Source: Allobosea sp. WAO (lineage in GTDB: Bacteria; Pseudomonadota; Alphaproteobacteria; Rhizobiales; Beijerinckiaceae). Taken from it: a DNA stretch of 64,000 nt. The notes beneath the pieces are model-generated. The model searched no databases, was not told where the DNA came from, and saw nothing but the letters and a program-made list of their open reading frames with translations. The stretch covers positions 62,001-126,000 of the forward strand of contig NZ_JXTJ01000007.1 in assembly GCF_001509835.1 (NCBI RefSeq), in the 5' to 3' direction. Within the stretch, counting starts at the first letter, position 1; each line of letters starts with the position of its first letter. Of this stretch, positions 8,807 through 17,079 are shown piece by piece. The translations under genes and the position numbers were made by a program.

Positions 8807-9232
8807 GTGACAGTGGACCAGGCCATGTTGAACCGCGTGGAGACGCTCTCGGACGCCGAGATCGTGCGAGCATATCTCGAAGCCTCGATGGTGCCGGATC
8901 CCGACGGCGCTGCGCGCTATATGGCGCCGGGGACGCCGATCACCTTTACCGGCGGACGCCTGTTCGACCATCCGAGCGGACCGTCGGGCTTCAACGCCAT
9001 GCGCTATCGCTGGGTGAAGAAGCGCATGGAGCGTTTCGATGTCTGCCCCGCCGAGGGCGAGACGATCGTCTACAGCGTCGGCACGCTCTATGGCGAATGG
9101 CCAGACGGCACCGCCTTCGAGGGCAATCGCTATGTCGATCGTTTCGTCGTGCGCGATGGGCTGATCGTCAAGATGGACGTCTGGAACGACAGCGCCGAGC
9201 GCATCCTGGAGCAGCGCGGCATCGTCGCCTGA
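8807..9232 (+). CDS. SnoaL/NTF2-like protein
   Basis: A 141-residue protein with the size and pattern of the NTF2-like (SnoaL, ketosteroid-isomerase-like) cone fold. An N-terminal helix (SDAEIVRAYLEASMVPD) leads to a pocket segment GTPITFTGG, a central YRWVKKR helix and closing strands DRFVVRDGLIVKMDVWND. Such proteins are either small enzymes (isomerases, hydrolases, dehydratases) or ligand-binding subunits, and sequence alone does not say which. The GTG at 8807 has AGGA about 10 bases upstream. An ATG at 8825 is an alternative. The gene is divergent from the amidohydrolase and shares its TGCATGCA promoter region, so it probably belongs to the same pathway. Confidence 0.65.
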   Translation: MTVDQAMLNRVETLSDAEIVRAYLEASMVPDPDGAARYMAPGTPITFTGGRLFDHPSGPSGFNAMRYRWVKKRMERFDVCPAEGETIVYSVGTLYGEWPDGTAFEGNRYVDRFVVRDGLIVKMDVWNDSAERILEQRGIVA

Positions 9233-9237
9233 AACGG

Positions 9238-10002
9238 CTATTCGGCCGCGTCCAGCCGGCGCTTGCGCCCGGAAGGCGGGGCAGCGGGCGCCGTCTCGGC
9301 ATAGGGCGCCAGAATAACCATGATGTCGCGCCCGCGCGGTTTCGCGTGCGCGACCAAGGCGCGCTCCGCGACCGAGTCGAGGTGATGGTGCATCAGGCTC
9401 GCCACAGCCTCTGCATTCCCCGCCTCGAGCGCATCGATCAGCAGCCTGTGCTCGTTGATCCCGCATTCAGATGAATGCGGCCGGCTGAACAGGGATAGCG
9501 TCAGGCAACAGCGATAGGCGATCTCGCTGACATAGCGGATCAGGATCGGGCTCTCCGTCATCGTCGCCAGCAGGATGTGGAACTCGGTCGCGAGCCGGAT
9601 CGAGACTGCGTCCGGCCCGCTGCGTGCGGCATCCTCGGCATCGACATGGGCGCGCAACGTCGCGACCTGGCTCTTGCTCAGCCGGCCGGCAAGCTGGCGC
9701 ACGACGAGGCGCTCGAGCTCGATGCGGATGTCGAACGTGTCGCGCGCCTCCTGCCAGCTCGGGGTTGCGACCACGGCGATGCGGTTGCGGCGCAGCTCGA
9801 CCAGCCCCTCGGCGGCCAGCTGACCGAGCGCATGGCGCGCAATTGTGCGACTGACGCCGAAACGTTCACCAAGCGCATCCTCGGGCAGTTTCTCGCCCGG
9901 CTCGAGCGCCTGCTCGATGATCGCGCGGCGCAGGGCCCGGCAAATCTGTCCGACCTTGTCCGAGGGGCCGCTGCCCCCGCCACCGTCACGCGCCATCGTC
10001 AT
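9238..10002 (-). CDS. GntR-family (FCD) transcriptional regulator
   Basis: A 254-residue regulator. A winged helix-turn-helix occupies roughly residues 12-80 (ALRRAIIEQALEPGEKLPEDALGERFGVSRTIARHALGQLAAEGLVEL read in parts). An all-helical FCD ligand-binding domain follows, with the metal-ligand pattern of the family: an Asp in DIRIELE and His in EFHILL, EHRLLIDALEAG and MHHHLD. The ATG at 10002 (or 9996) is chosen because AGGGTGG lies just upstream and the wHTH then begins at the usual distance. Longer in-frame starts would run over the putative operator at 10052. FCD regulators usually repress catabolic and transport genes and are released by the substrate. The gene is divergent from the importer operon it probably controls. 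Confidence 0.85.
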   Translation of the reverse strand: MTMARDGGGGSGPSDKVGQICRALRRAIIEQALEPGEKLPEDALGERFGVSRTIARHALGQLAAEGLVELRRNRIAVVATPSWQEARDTFDIRIELERLVVRQLAGRLSKSQVATLRAHVDAEDAARSGPDAVSIRLATEFHILLATMTESPILIRYVSEIAYRCCLTLSLFSRPHSSECGINEHRLLIDALEAGNAEAVASLMHHHLDSVAERALVAHAKPRGRDIMVILAPYAETAPAAPPSGRKRRLDAAE

Positions 10003-10051
10003 CGTCCACCCTGTGCCAGCCGTCTTAGCGCCGTCCCGGGGGACCGCGCAA

Positions 10052-10059
10052 TGCATGCA
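10052..10059. promoter_or_regulatory. Putative GntR operator, copy 2
   Basis: The palindrome TGCATGCA lies 50 bases upstream of the GntR start codon, in the GntR-importer intergenic region. This is consistent with autoregulation. The flanks differ from copies 1 and 3, since no CTTT follows. Confidence 0.45.
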
Positions 10060-10160
10060 GCGCGCCAGGAACCGTGCGAACAGCCGCGGCAGCGATCGTG
10101 CCTTCCGCTCCATGAACGGAGAGCGGACACAGAGCATCGAATGCAGTTTGGCATTCCTAT

Positions 10161-10172
10161 TGCATGCACTTT
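10161..10172. promoter_or_regulatory. Putative GntR operator, copy 3
   Basis: TGCATGCA plus CTTT immediately precedes the ATG at 10176 of the importer ATPase gene. It is the same 12-mer as at 8756-8767, and both sites also have TTTGGYATTC upstream (8730-8739 and 10147-10156) at different distances. A repressor bound here would overlap translation initiation, suggesting either a very short leader or a further downstream start. Confidence 0.5.
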
Positions 10173-10175
10173 CTC

Positions 10176-11057
10176 ATGAGCCAGAGCAGCCCCCTTCTCG
10201 CCATCGCGGTGGCGCCGGAACCCGAAACGCAGGCCGCCGCGCAGCCGCGGCTCGCGGCGGAACTCTCCCAGGCCTCCGTCACGTTCGGGCGGGGGGCGAA
10301 CGCTGTTCCCGCCCTCGCCGAGACGACGCTGCGCATTCCGGATGGCGAGTTCCTCGCGCTGGTCGGCCCTTCCGGCTGCGGCAAGTCGACCATCCTGCGC
10401 CTGGTCAGCGGCCTCGTGCAACCGAGTTCGGGCGCCGTCATCGTGGGCGGGCGCGAGGTCGCGGCCAAGGCGCTCCGGCTGGGCATGGCCTTCCAGAACC
10501 CGACCATGCTGCCCTGGATGACGATCGAGCAGAACGTCATGCTGCCGCTCAAGATCGTCGAGCCATTCCGCTCGCAGTTCCGCAAGGAGAAACGCGGCAG
10601 CTTCCGCGACAGGGCGCATGCGCTGCTCGCGCAGGTGGGCTTGCAGGGCTTTGCCGGCAAATATCCCTGGCAGCTGTCCGGCGGCATGCTCCAGCGCGCC
10701 AATCTCTGCCGCGCCCTGATCCACGAACCGCGCATGCTGCTGCTCGACGAGCCGTTTGGTGCGCTCGACCAGTTCACCCGCGAGGAACTCTGGGCGATCC
10801 TGCAGGAGCTCTGGCTGACCCACCGACCAACCGTCCTGCTGGTGACGCACGATCTGCGCGAGGCGGGTTTCCTGGCGAGCCGCATCTGCGTGATGAGCGC
10901 CCGGCCCGGCCGGATCATCGACGACAGCCCTGTCGCATTCGCGCGGCCGCGCAGCATCGCCATGACCTTCGAGCCCGGCTTCGTGGCCCTTAACCAGCGC
11001 CTGCGCGAGCTGATCGTCGATGCCCGTTCGGCCCAGGCAATAGCGGGGAGCCACTGA
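10176..11057 (+). CDS. ABC importer ATPase, SsuB/TauB/ThiZ type
   Basis: A 293-residue cytoplasmic ATPase that powers the importer encoded by the next two genes. It has Walker A (GPSGCGKST), a Q-loop (AFQNPTMLPW), the signature motif (LSGGMLQRANLCRAL), Walker B (MLLLDEPFGALD) and the H-loop His (VTHD). The start is uncertain. An ATG at 10164 lies inside the operator palindrome, the ATG at 10176 follows it, and neither has a clear Shine-Dalgarno sequence. The alignable ABC domain begins only near residue 35. The permease start follows the stop by one base, so the three importer genes form one operon. Confidence 0.9.
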   Translation: MSQSSPLLAIAVAPEPETQAAAQPRLAAELSQASVTFGRGANAVPALAETTLRIPDGEFLALVGPSGCGKSTILRLVSGLVQPSSGAVIVGGREVAAKALRLGMAFQNPTMLPWMTIEQNVMLPLKIVEPFRSQFRKEKRGSFRDRAHALLAQVGLQGFAGKYPWQLSGGMLQRANLCRALIHEPRMLLLDEPFGALDQFTREELWAILQELWLTHRPTVLLVTHDLREAGFLASRICVMSARPGRIIDDSPVAFARPRSIAMTFEPGFVALNQRLRELIVDARSAQAIAGSH

Positions 11058-11058
11058 C

Positions 11059-11832
11059 ATGTCCGAGAACCTCAAGCGCAAGTTCTGGGCGGCCGCGCTG
11101 ATCCTGCTGTTCTTCGCCGGCTGGGAGGTGTTCTGCATCGCCTCCGGCATGTCGGACCTGATCCTGCCGCGGCCGAGCCAGGTCTTCGCCACGCTGGTGC
11201 AGCGCTTCCCGATCCTCTGGCCGCATATCCTGCAGACGCTGGCGACGACGATGCTGGGCTTCGCGCTCGGCGTGGCGCTGGGCGTCGTGCTCGGCGCGAT
11301 CATCGGCGTCTCGCGCACCGCCTACGACACGGCCTACCCGCTGCTGATCGGGTTCTCGTCGATCCCGAAGGTCGCGGTGGTGCCGATCTTCGTGCTCTGG
11401 TTCGGCTCGGGCACGGTCCCGGCGGTGCTGACCTCGCTCGCGATCTGCTTCTTCCCGATCGTCGTCAATATCGCGACCGGCCTCGCCACGACCGAGCCAG
11501 AGATGGAGGACGTGCTGAAGGCGCTCGGCGCCAGCAAGCTCGACATCCTCTGGAATGTCGGCCTGCCGCGCACCATGCCCTTCTTCTTCGCCTCGCTGAA
11601 GGTCGCCGTCACCTATGCCTTCGTCGGCACCGTGCTGGCCGAGACCGTCGCCTCCAATCGCGGCATCGGCAACGTGATGATGAGCGCCTCCTCCAACTTC
11701 AACGTGCCGCTGGTCTTCGCCGGGCTGTTCATCCTCGCCGGGCTCGGCGTCGCGCTCTACGTCGCCTTCTCGCTGATCGAAATGCGCGTCACCGGCTGGG
11801 CCAACCGCAAGAACGACTTCGCCGCCGCCTGA
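11059..11832 (+). CDS. ABC importer permease, SsuC/TauC type
   Basis: A 257-residue inner-membrane protein with about six transmembrane helices. Its cytoplasmic EAA-like loop (EPEMEDVLKALGASKLDILWNVGLP) is typical of BPD-type permeases and contacts the ATPase. It belongs to the nitrate/sulfonate/taurine permease group. It is linked by one base to the ATPase gene and followed after about 30 bases by the binding-protein gene. Confidence 0.9.
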   Translation: MSENLKRKFWAAALILLFFAGWEVFCIASGMSDLILPRPSQVFATLVQRFPILWPHILQTLATTMLGFALGVALGVVLGAIIGVSRTAYDTAYPLLIGFSSIPKVAVVPIFVLWFGSGTVPAVLTSLAICFFPIVVNIATGLATTEPEMEDVLKALGASKLDILWNVGLPRTMPFFFASLKVAVTYAFVGTVLAETVASNRGIGNVMMSASSNFNVPLVFAGLFILAGLGVALYVAFSLIEMRVTGWANRKNDFAAA

Positions 11833-11865
11833 TCTCAATCCGCACAAAACAAGAGGGGAAAGACC

Positions 11866-12891
11866 ATGCTCAAGACACTGACTGCGGCCCTACTCGCGAG
11901 CTTCGCACTGGCCGGCTCCGCGCTGGGCCAGGAGACGACCATCAAGTTCACCCTGGGCTGGAAGACCCAAGGCTCGGACGCCGCCTTCTTCGTCGCGCGC
12001 GACAAGGGCTACTACAAGGCCGAGGGGCTGAACGTCGTGATCGACCAGGGCGAGGGCTCGGGCGCGACGGTGACCCGCATCATGGGCGGCGCCTATGACG
12101 CCGGTTTCGGCGACGTCAATGCGATCATCCAGAACGCCGCGGCCAAGCCCGGCGAGAACCCGGTCATGGTCTACATGATCTGGAACCGCCCGCCCTTCGC
12201 GATCTCCAGCAAGAAGACGACCGGCATCGCCAAGCCGAAGGATCTGGAAGGCAAGACGCTCGGTGGCTCGCAGGGCACGCCGACGACGCGCCTGCTCGAG
12301 GTCTTCGCGCGCAAGAACGGCGTAGACATGAGCAAGATCAAGCTCTCGAACATGGCGCCGAACCTGCAGGAGCCCTTGCTGATCAAGGGCGAGATCGACG
12401 GCGCACTGATCTTCAACATCACCAGCTACTTCAACCTGCTGCTCAACCGGCAGGACCCGCAGAAGGACTTCAACTGGCTAATGTTCGGCGATTACGGCCT
12501 CGACCTCTATTCCAATGGGCTGATGGTCTCGCAGAAGCTGCTCAAGGAGAATCCGAAGGCCGTCGCCGGGCTGGTCCGCGCCACCAACAAGGCCATGCTC
12601 GAGATCGGCAAGGACCAGAATCTCGGCATGAAGGGCGTGATGAACTTCGACAATCTCGTCGACGAGAAGATCGAGAAGCAGCGCCTGCAGTACTCATTCA
12701 GCGAGCTCATCGTCTCGCCCGAGATGAAGGAGATCGGCGTCGGCGACACCAAGGACGACCGCATGGCCCGCGCCATCGGCATCATCGTCGAGGGCTACCA
12801 GCTTGGCCGCACGCCGAAGCCGGAGGAGATCTTCTCGCGCCAGTTCCTGCCGCCGAAGGGCGAGCGCGAGCTGATCTACACGCCGAACTGA
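11866..12891 (+). CDS. NMT1/THI5-like periplasmic binding protein
   Basis: A 341-residue solute receptor with a Sec signal peptide (residues 1-21, cleavage near ALG-QE). The mature N-terminus (FTLGWKTQGSDAAFFVARDKGYY) matches the NMT1/THI5-like group, whose members bind pyrimidine precursors, taurine, sulfonates and other small heterocycles. A GAGGGGAAAG ribosome site precedes the ATG. I found no TPP riboswitch ahead of the operon, so a thiamine-precursor role is not supported. Two deaminase-like amidohydrolases nearby suggest an aminated ring compound as cargo, which is inference. Confidence 0.9.
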   Translation: MLKTLTAALLASFALAGSALGQETTIKFTLGWKTQGSDAAFFVARDKGYYKAEGLNVVIDQGEGSGATVTRIMGGAYDAGFGDVNAIIQNAAAKPGENPVMVYMIWNRPPFAISSKKTTGIAKPKDLEGKTLGGSQGTPTTRLLEVFARKNGVDMSKIKLSNMAPNLQEPLLIKGEIDGALIFNITSYFNLLLNRQDPQKDFNWLMFGDYGLDLYSNGLMVSQKLLKENPKAVAGLVRATNKAMLEIGKDQNLGMKGVMNFDNLVDEKIEKQRLQYSFSELIVSPEMKEIGVGDTKDDRMARAIGIIVEGYQLGRTPKPEEIFSRQFLPPKGERELIYTPN

Positions 12892-12905
12892 GAGCGGAAC
12901 ACGCC

Positions 12906-14338
12906 ATGAGCGAAACGGAGTTCGCGACGAGCCTGTTCACCGGCAAGGAGCTCTTCGCGAATGCCGCGCTTCAATATGTGGACGGCGCCGTCGGCGCCGT
13001 CCTGCCCGATCAGGCGCCGCAACCGGGTCCGCGCCGTCTGATCATTCCGGCTCTCGTCAACGCGCATGACCATGCGCGGCCGAGTGCGATCTCCTTCGGC
13101 GCGTCCAACATGCCATTGGAGACCTGGATCCTGCGCTCCGCGCTCGGCACGCCGCCCGACCCGTATCTCGCCGCGGCAGCCTCGCTCGCACGGTCGGCGC
13201 GCGCCGGCTGCGGCGCCATGATGGTGCATTACACCCGCCCCAGCGGCACCATGCCGATCGTCGAGGAGACCCGGCAGATCGCCCGGGCCGCAGGCGATGT
13301 CGGTATCCGCATCGCCTTCGCATTGCGGTGCGCGACCAGAACGCGCTCGTCTACGGCGACAGCCATGCGCTTCTCGACGCGCTTCCGGCCGAAGCGCGCC
13401 AGCCCGTTGAGGCGCTGTTCGTCAGGACACCCTCCCCGCCCGCCGCCTATCTCGATCTGGTCGACGAGATCCACGCCGCCATCGCCGGCCCACTGGTCGA
13501 CGTGCAGTATGGCCCGGCCGGGGTGCAATGGTGCTCGGCTGCGCTGCTCGAGGCCATCGCCGAGCGTTCTGCTGCGACCGGGCGCCGGGTCCACATGCAT
13601 CTGCTGGAGACGATCTATCAGCGCGCCTGGGCCGACAGGACCTTTCCGGGCGGAATGGTGCGCTACCTCAGGGATATCGGGCTGCTGTCGGACCGGCTGA
13701 CGCTTGCCCATTGTGTCCATGCCCGGCCGGACGAGCTCGACATGATCGCGGATGCCGGCGCAACCATCGTGACCAATTTCAGCTCGAACCTGCACCTGCA
13801 TTCCGGCCTCGGGCCGATCGCGGACGCGCACCGGCGCGGCTGCGCCATCGCCGTCGGTGTCGACGGCGCCGCGCTCGACGACGATGACGACGCCATCCGC
13901 GAAATGCGCCTCGTCCAGCTCGCGCATGACGGGCTCGGCTTCAGGCGCAACTGGACCCGCGCGGAATTCCTGGAGCTGGTAGTCCGCAATGGTCGCCGGG
14001 CTGTCGGTGCGCCGGGGCGAGGCGTGCTCGGCACCGGCGCGCCGGCTGACTTCACGGTGATCGACCTCGACCGGCTCGACCGCGATGCCATCATGCCAGT
14101 GGAGCCGCTCGACCTGTTCTTCGCGCGCGGCAATGCAAGTTGCGTCCGCGACGTCGTGGTAGCCGGCCGCCGTATCGTGCGCGACGGAACGCCGACCGGG
14201 GTCGATCTCGGCGCCCTCCAGACGGAGCTGCGGTCGCTCTTTCGGAAGAATCTGCCGAACTTTGCCTCGATGCGAGCTGCCTGGCCTGCATTGGAGGACG
14301 CGACTGCGCGCTGGTTCGAGCATGCGGGGTGCGGCTAG
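12906..14338 (+). pseudogene. Amidohydrolase interrupted by a frameshift
   Basis: The first frame (ATG 12906) encodes an amidohydrolase N-terminus with the metal site NAHDHARP and runs to GIRIAFA near 13320. It then turns into low-complexity nonsense. The second frame continues the protein: IAVRDQNALVYGD, HMHLLET, AHCVHARPDELD, NFSSNLHLHSGLGPI and the catalytic-region GVDGAALDDDDDA. Adding one base near 13321 (TTCGC-ATTGCG) joins them into a roughly 477-residue enzyme of the TRZ/ATZ and methylthioadenosine-deaminase type. It follows the importer by 14 bases and would be its last operon gene. Either it is a recent inactivating mutation or a single-base sequencing error. If repaired, it would hydrolyse or deaminate a ring nitrogen compound. 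Confidence 0.8.
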
Positions 14339-14712
14339 GCGAGATGCCGCTGTGCGGGCCTCCAGCCGCTATGTGCTGTTCGGTGTTCAATCGGATCATT
14401 GGTGTGATCGCGGCGATGAATGCCGACGTCATCCGATCGAAACCATCCGCTCGAAGACCGAGTTGCTGGAGGCCTTCCGCAGCTAGGGGAGTTGCCCCCC
14501 TGATCGCAGGGGGCGGGCGGCAGAAGGGCAATCCGCTCATCCCTGATGATGACTCAAGATCCAATTTTGAACAATTCAACTCTATACCTACGAACATGAG
14601 CAATTCAGTTTAGAAACCGACCAGTTATTTACTTATCTCCTTGCGATGAATCTGTTTGCGAAAATTTCGAATCATATAGTAGACAGCCCACATCTCCGAA
14701 CCGGGCTCGGCT
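14339..14712 (+). promoter_or_regulatory. Regulatory region ahead of the TonB receptor
   Basis: A 374-base gap without a credible gene. A GC-rich hairpin, CCCCCTG/CAGGGGG at 14496-14513, could end transcription from the left. From about 14540 the DNA becomes AT-rich, as expected for a promoter. It contains a TTTAGAA half-site at 14609-14615 resembling half of the Irr iron control element, and two short palindromes, TTGAA-CAA-TTCAA (14567-14579) and CGAAAATTTCG (14659-14669). None is a full match to a known iron box, so iron control is plausible but unproven. Confidence 0.4.
14496..14513 (+). terminator. GC-rich hairpin after the amidohydrolase
   Basis: A 7-bp stem CCCCCTG/CAGGGGG with a 4-base loop (ATCG) lies about 160 bases downstream of the amidohydrolase stop. 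There is no T-tract. It may be the end of the importer operon transcript. Confidence 0.3.
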
Positions 14713-16974
14713 ATGAAGAACAATTACAATCTATTTGTACTGGCAGCATTGCTGTTCTCGACATCGCCCATCGCGATGTCCTTTGCCCAGAACGCCGGGG
14801 GAACCGCGCCTGCGGGCGCTGAAGCCGGGACGATTTCCCTCGACCAGATCACCGTGACGGCGACCCGCGGCGAAAAGCAGGCCTTGGATGTCCCCGGTAA
14901 CGTCACGGTCATTCCGCGCGCGGAACTCGAAGAGCGCATGACGCGCGACATCCAAGACCTCGTGCGCTACCAGCCCGGCGTCAGCGTCAACCGCATCACC
15001 AGCGGCACGGACCCGTTCGGCAACTACGAAGGTTTCACCATCCGCGGCGTCGGTGGAAACCGCGTGCAGATGCAGGTCGACGGATCGCGCGTGATCGAGC
15101 GCATCACCGACGGCAACCGCAACTTCGTCGACATGCCGTTCCTGAAGAGCGTCGAGATCGTGCGCGGGCCGGGTTCGGTGCTTTGGGGCGCAGATGCGCT
15201 CGGCGGCATCGTCTCGTTCCGGACGCTCGACCCGCAGGACCTGCTCAAAGGCAAGGACAAGCCCTACGCGGTCAAGCTCGATGCCAACTACGACAGCTTC
15301 AACCGTGCCTTCACCAAGACCGGCACCGCAGCGTTCAGGCTGACGCCGACGCTCGAGGCGATCTTCGGCCTGAGTCACACGACCGCGCAGGAAGCCAAGC
15401 TCAGCCGCGCCCGCGCCGATGGCGGCCGCTGGGGCTGCCCGGTACCGAGCCTGCGCTATCTCGGCTGCGACACGCTGAACCCGCTCGACAGCACCGTGTG
15501 GAATGCGTTCGGCAAGCTGGTCTTCAAGCCGACGACCGATCACACGTTCAAGCTGACCGGCGAGTATTTCGACAACTCTTCGACGGTGAACCAGCTCTGG
15601 GACTACAATGTCGTCAGCTTGGGCACCCGCAACGGCCCCTATGTGCGGGACGAGGTGAAGTCGCGCCAGCGCATCGCGCTCGAGCATCATTGGGATGTCG
15701 GCGCCAGCTTCCTCGACTCGATCCGCTGGCAGGCGTCCTTCTCGCCGCAAAAGCGCGAGATGACCAATAAGCGATTGCAAACGCTTGCGAATCGCCAGCA
15801 GCGCTTCACGCGCGGCATCCTGGACTACTCCGAGAAGTTCTCGCAGCTCGACATCGAGGCCAAGTCGAGCTTCGCGCTGGGCTCGACCTTCCACAAGCTG
15901 ACCTACGGCTTCCAGGGCGACATCACCAGGACTGATTATGAGCGTCGCGACGACGTCCGCAACATGACGACCGGCGTTACCACGACGACGATCGCAGGCG
16001 GCTTCAACTTCGCCAATGCGACCACCACGCGCTATGACTTCTTCCTGCAGGACGAGATCGAGCTGCTGAACGGCCGCTGGACGATCACGCCGGGCGTTCG
16101 CTACGCCAACTACAAGATCGAGCCGAGCATCGGGGCCGGCTATGTGATCGTGCCGGGCAAGGAACCGCGCGACATCGACTCCCACAAGCTGATCCCGCAG
16201 GTCGGGACCCTCTTCAAGCTCGACGACACCTATTCGCTCTATGCCCGCTACGCGCAGGGCTTCAAAATGCCAACTGCGCAGCAGCTCTACACCTCGCTGC
16301 CCTTCGGCAACCAGAACCTGATCCCGAACCCCGATCTCAAGCCAGAGACCGTCAAGTCCTACGAGGCCGGCCTGCGCGGCCGCTTCGCCAATGGCTGGTT
16401 CTCGGTCGGTGTCTTCCATGCCGACTACAAGGACTTCATCCAGAACTTCGCCACGATCCCCGGAACGGTGGACCTGACCTATCGCAACCTTGCGAGCGTC
16501 AAGATCTCAGGCATCGAGGCGTCGGCCGAGTGGAAGTTCCATGAGCGCTGGATCGGCAATGTGTCGCTCAGCTACCAGTACGGTACGCAGAAGGAGGACG
16601 CCGGCGCCCTGACCACACCCTACAATTCGATCAGCCCCCTGACCGCCGTGGCCGGCCTGAAGTACCTGATGCCGGAGTACGGCCTGGAGGCCGAGTTCAT
16701 CGGCACCTTCGGCTCGGGCGTCACCCGCGCCAGCACGCCGGCCAAGTTCAAGCCGGGCGGCTATTCGGTGTTCGATGCCTTCCTGAACTGGAAGCCGACC
16801 TCGTTCATCACCGTGCGCGGCGGCGTCCAGAACATCTTCGACAAGCGCTACTTCTCGAACGTCTACGGCTTCGACAAGGTGCCTGTTTCCGCTGCGACCG
16901 CAGCGACCAATCCGCTCGAACTGCAGACCGCGCCGGGCCGCACCTTCAAGCTCGCCGCCTCCGTCGAGTTCTGA
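14713..16974 (+). CDS. TonB-dependent haem/haemoprotein receptor
   Basis: A 753-residue outer-membrane receptor. A signal peptide (residues 1-25) is followed by a TonB box (QITVTATRG, near residues 45-53), a plug domain (VRYQPGVSVNR, IRGVGGNRVQMQVDG, IVRGPGSVLWGADALGG) and a 22-strand barrel ending in Phe. The FRAP/NPNL signature of haem receptors is recognisable in altered form as FKMP (near 517) and NPDL (near 539). There is no His between the two, unlike ShuA-type receptors. Two Cys lie in an extracellular loop near residues 237-252. The genes downstream are haem-handling, which supports haem or haemoprotein as the ligand, but another iron ligand is possible. The promoter region is AT-rich. 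Confidence 0.85.
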   Translation: MKNNYNLFVLAALLFSTSPIAMSFAQNAGGTAPAGAEAGTISLDQITVTATRGEKQALDVPGNVTVIPRAELEERMTRDIQDLVRYQPGVSVNRITSGTDPFGNYEGFTIRGVGGNRVQMQVDGSRVIERITDGNRNFVDMPFLKSVEIVRGPGSVLWGADALGGIVSFRTLDPQDLLKGKDKPYAVKLDANYDSFNRAFTKTGTAAFRLTPTLEAIFGLSHTTAQEAKLSRARADGGRWGCPVPSLRYLGCDTLNPLDSTVWNAFGKLVFKPTTDHTFKLTGEYFDNSSTVNQLWDYNVVSLGTRNGPYVRDEVKSRQRIALEHHWDVGASFLDSIRWQASFSPQKREMTNKRLQTLANRQQRFTRGILDYSEKFSQLDIEAKSSFALGSTFHKLTYGFQGDITRTDYERRDDVRNMTTGVTTTTIAGGFNFANATTTRYDFFLQDEIELLNGRWTITPGVRYANYKIEPSIGAGYVIVPGKEPRDIDSHKLIPQVGTLFKLDDTYSLYARYAQGFKMPTAQQLYTSLPFGNQNLIPNPDLKPETVKSYEAGLRGRFANGWFSVGVFHADYKDFIQNFATIPGTVDLTYRNLASVKISGIEASAEWKFHERWIGNVSLSYQYGTQKEDAGALTTPYNSISPLTAVAGLKYLMPEYGLEAEFIGTFGSGVTRASTPAKFKPGGYSVFDAFLNWKPTSFITVRGGVQNIFDKRYFSNVYGFDKVPVSAATAATNPLELQTAPGRTFKLAASVEF

Positions 16975-17079
16975 AACGATCGCCTCTTCCGCCTTACGAC
17001 GGCCCGCCCGACAGGGCATGCCGCTCGGCGGCGCTCCGAGCGAGACCCCGGAGCGCCGCAACTCTTTTTGGAGATCACG

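Noticed and set aside
10141..10175. TPP riboswitch ahead of the NMT1-type importer
   Set aside because: The leader is too short and lacks the conserved CUGAGA and ACCUGAUCUGG-like segments, so a thiamine link has no support.
14609..14618. Irr iron control element upstream of the haem receptor
   Set aside because: Only one half-site (TTTAGAA) is present. The expected mirrored half after three bases is absent, so it is mentioned only as a weak hint.
14731..16419. A 562-codon minus-strand frame opposite the TonB receptor
   Set aside because: High GC keeps antisense frames open. The receptor on the other strand has full family motifs, and the antisense product has none.
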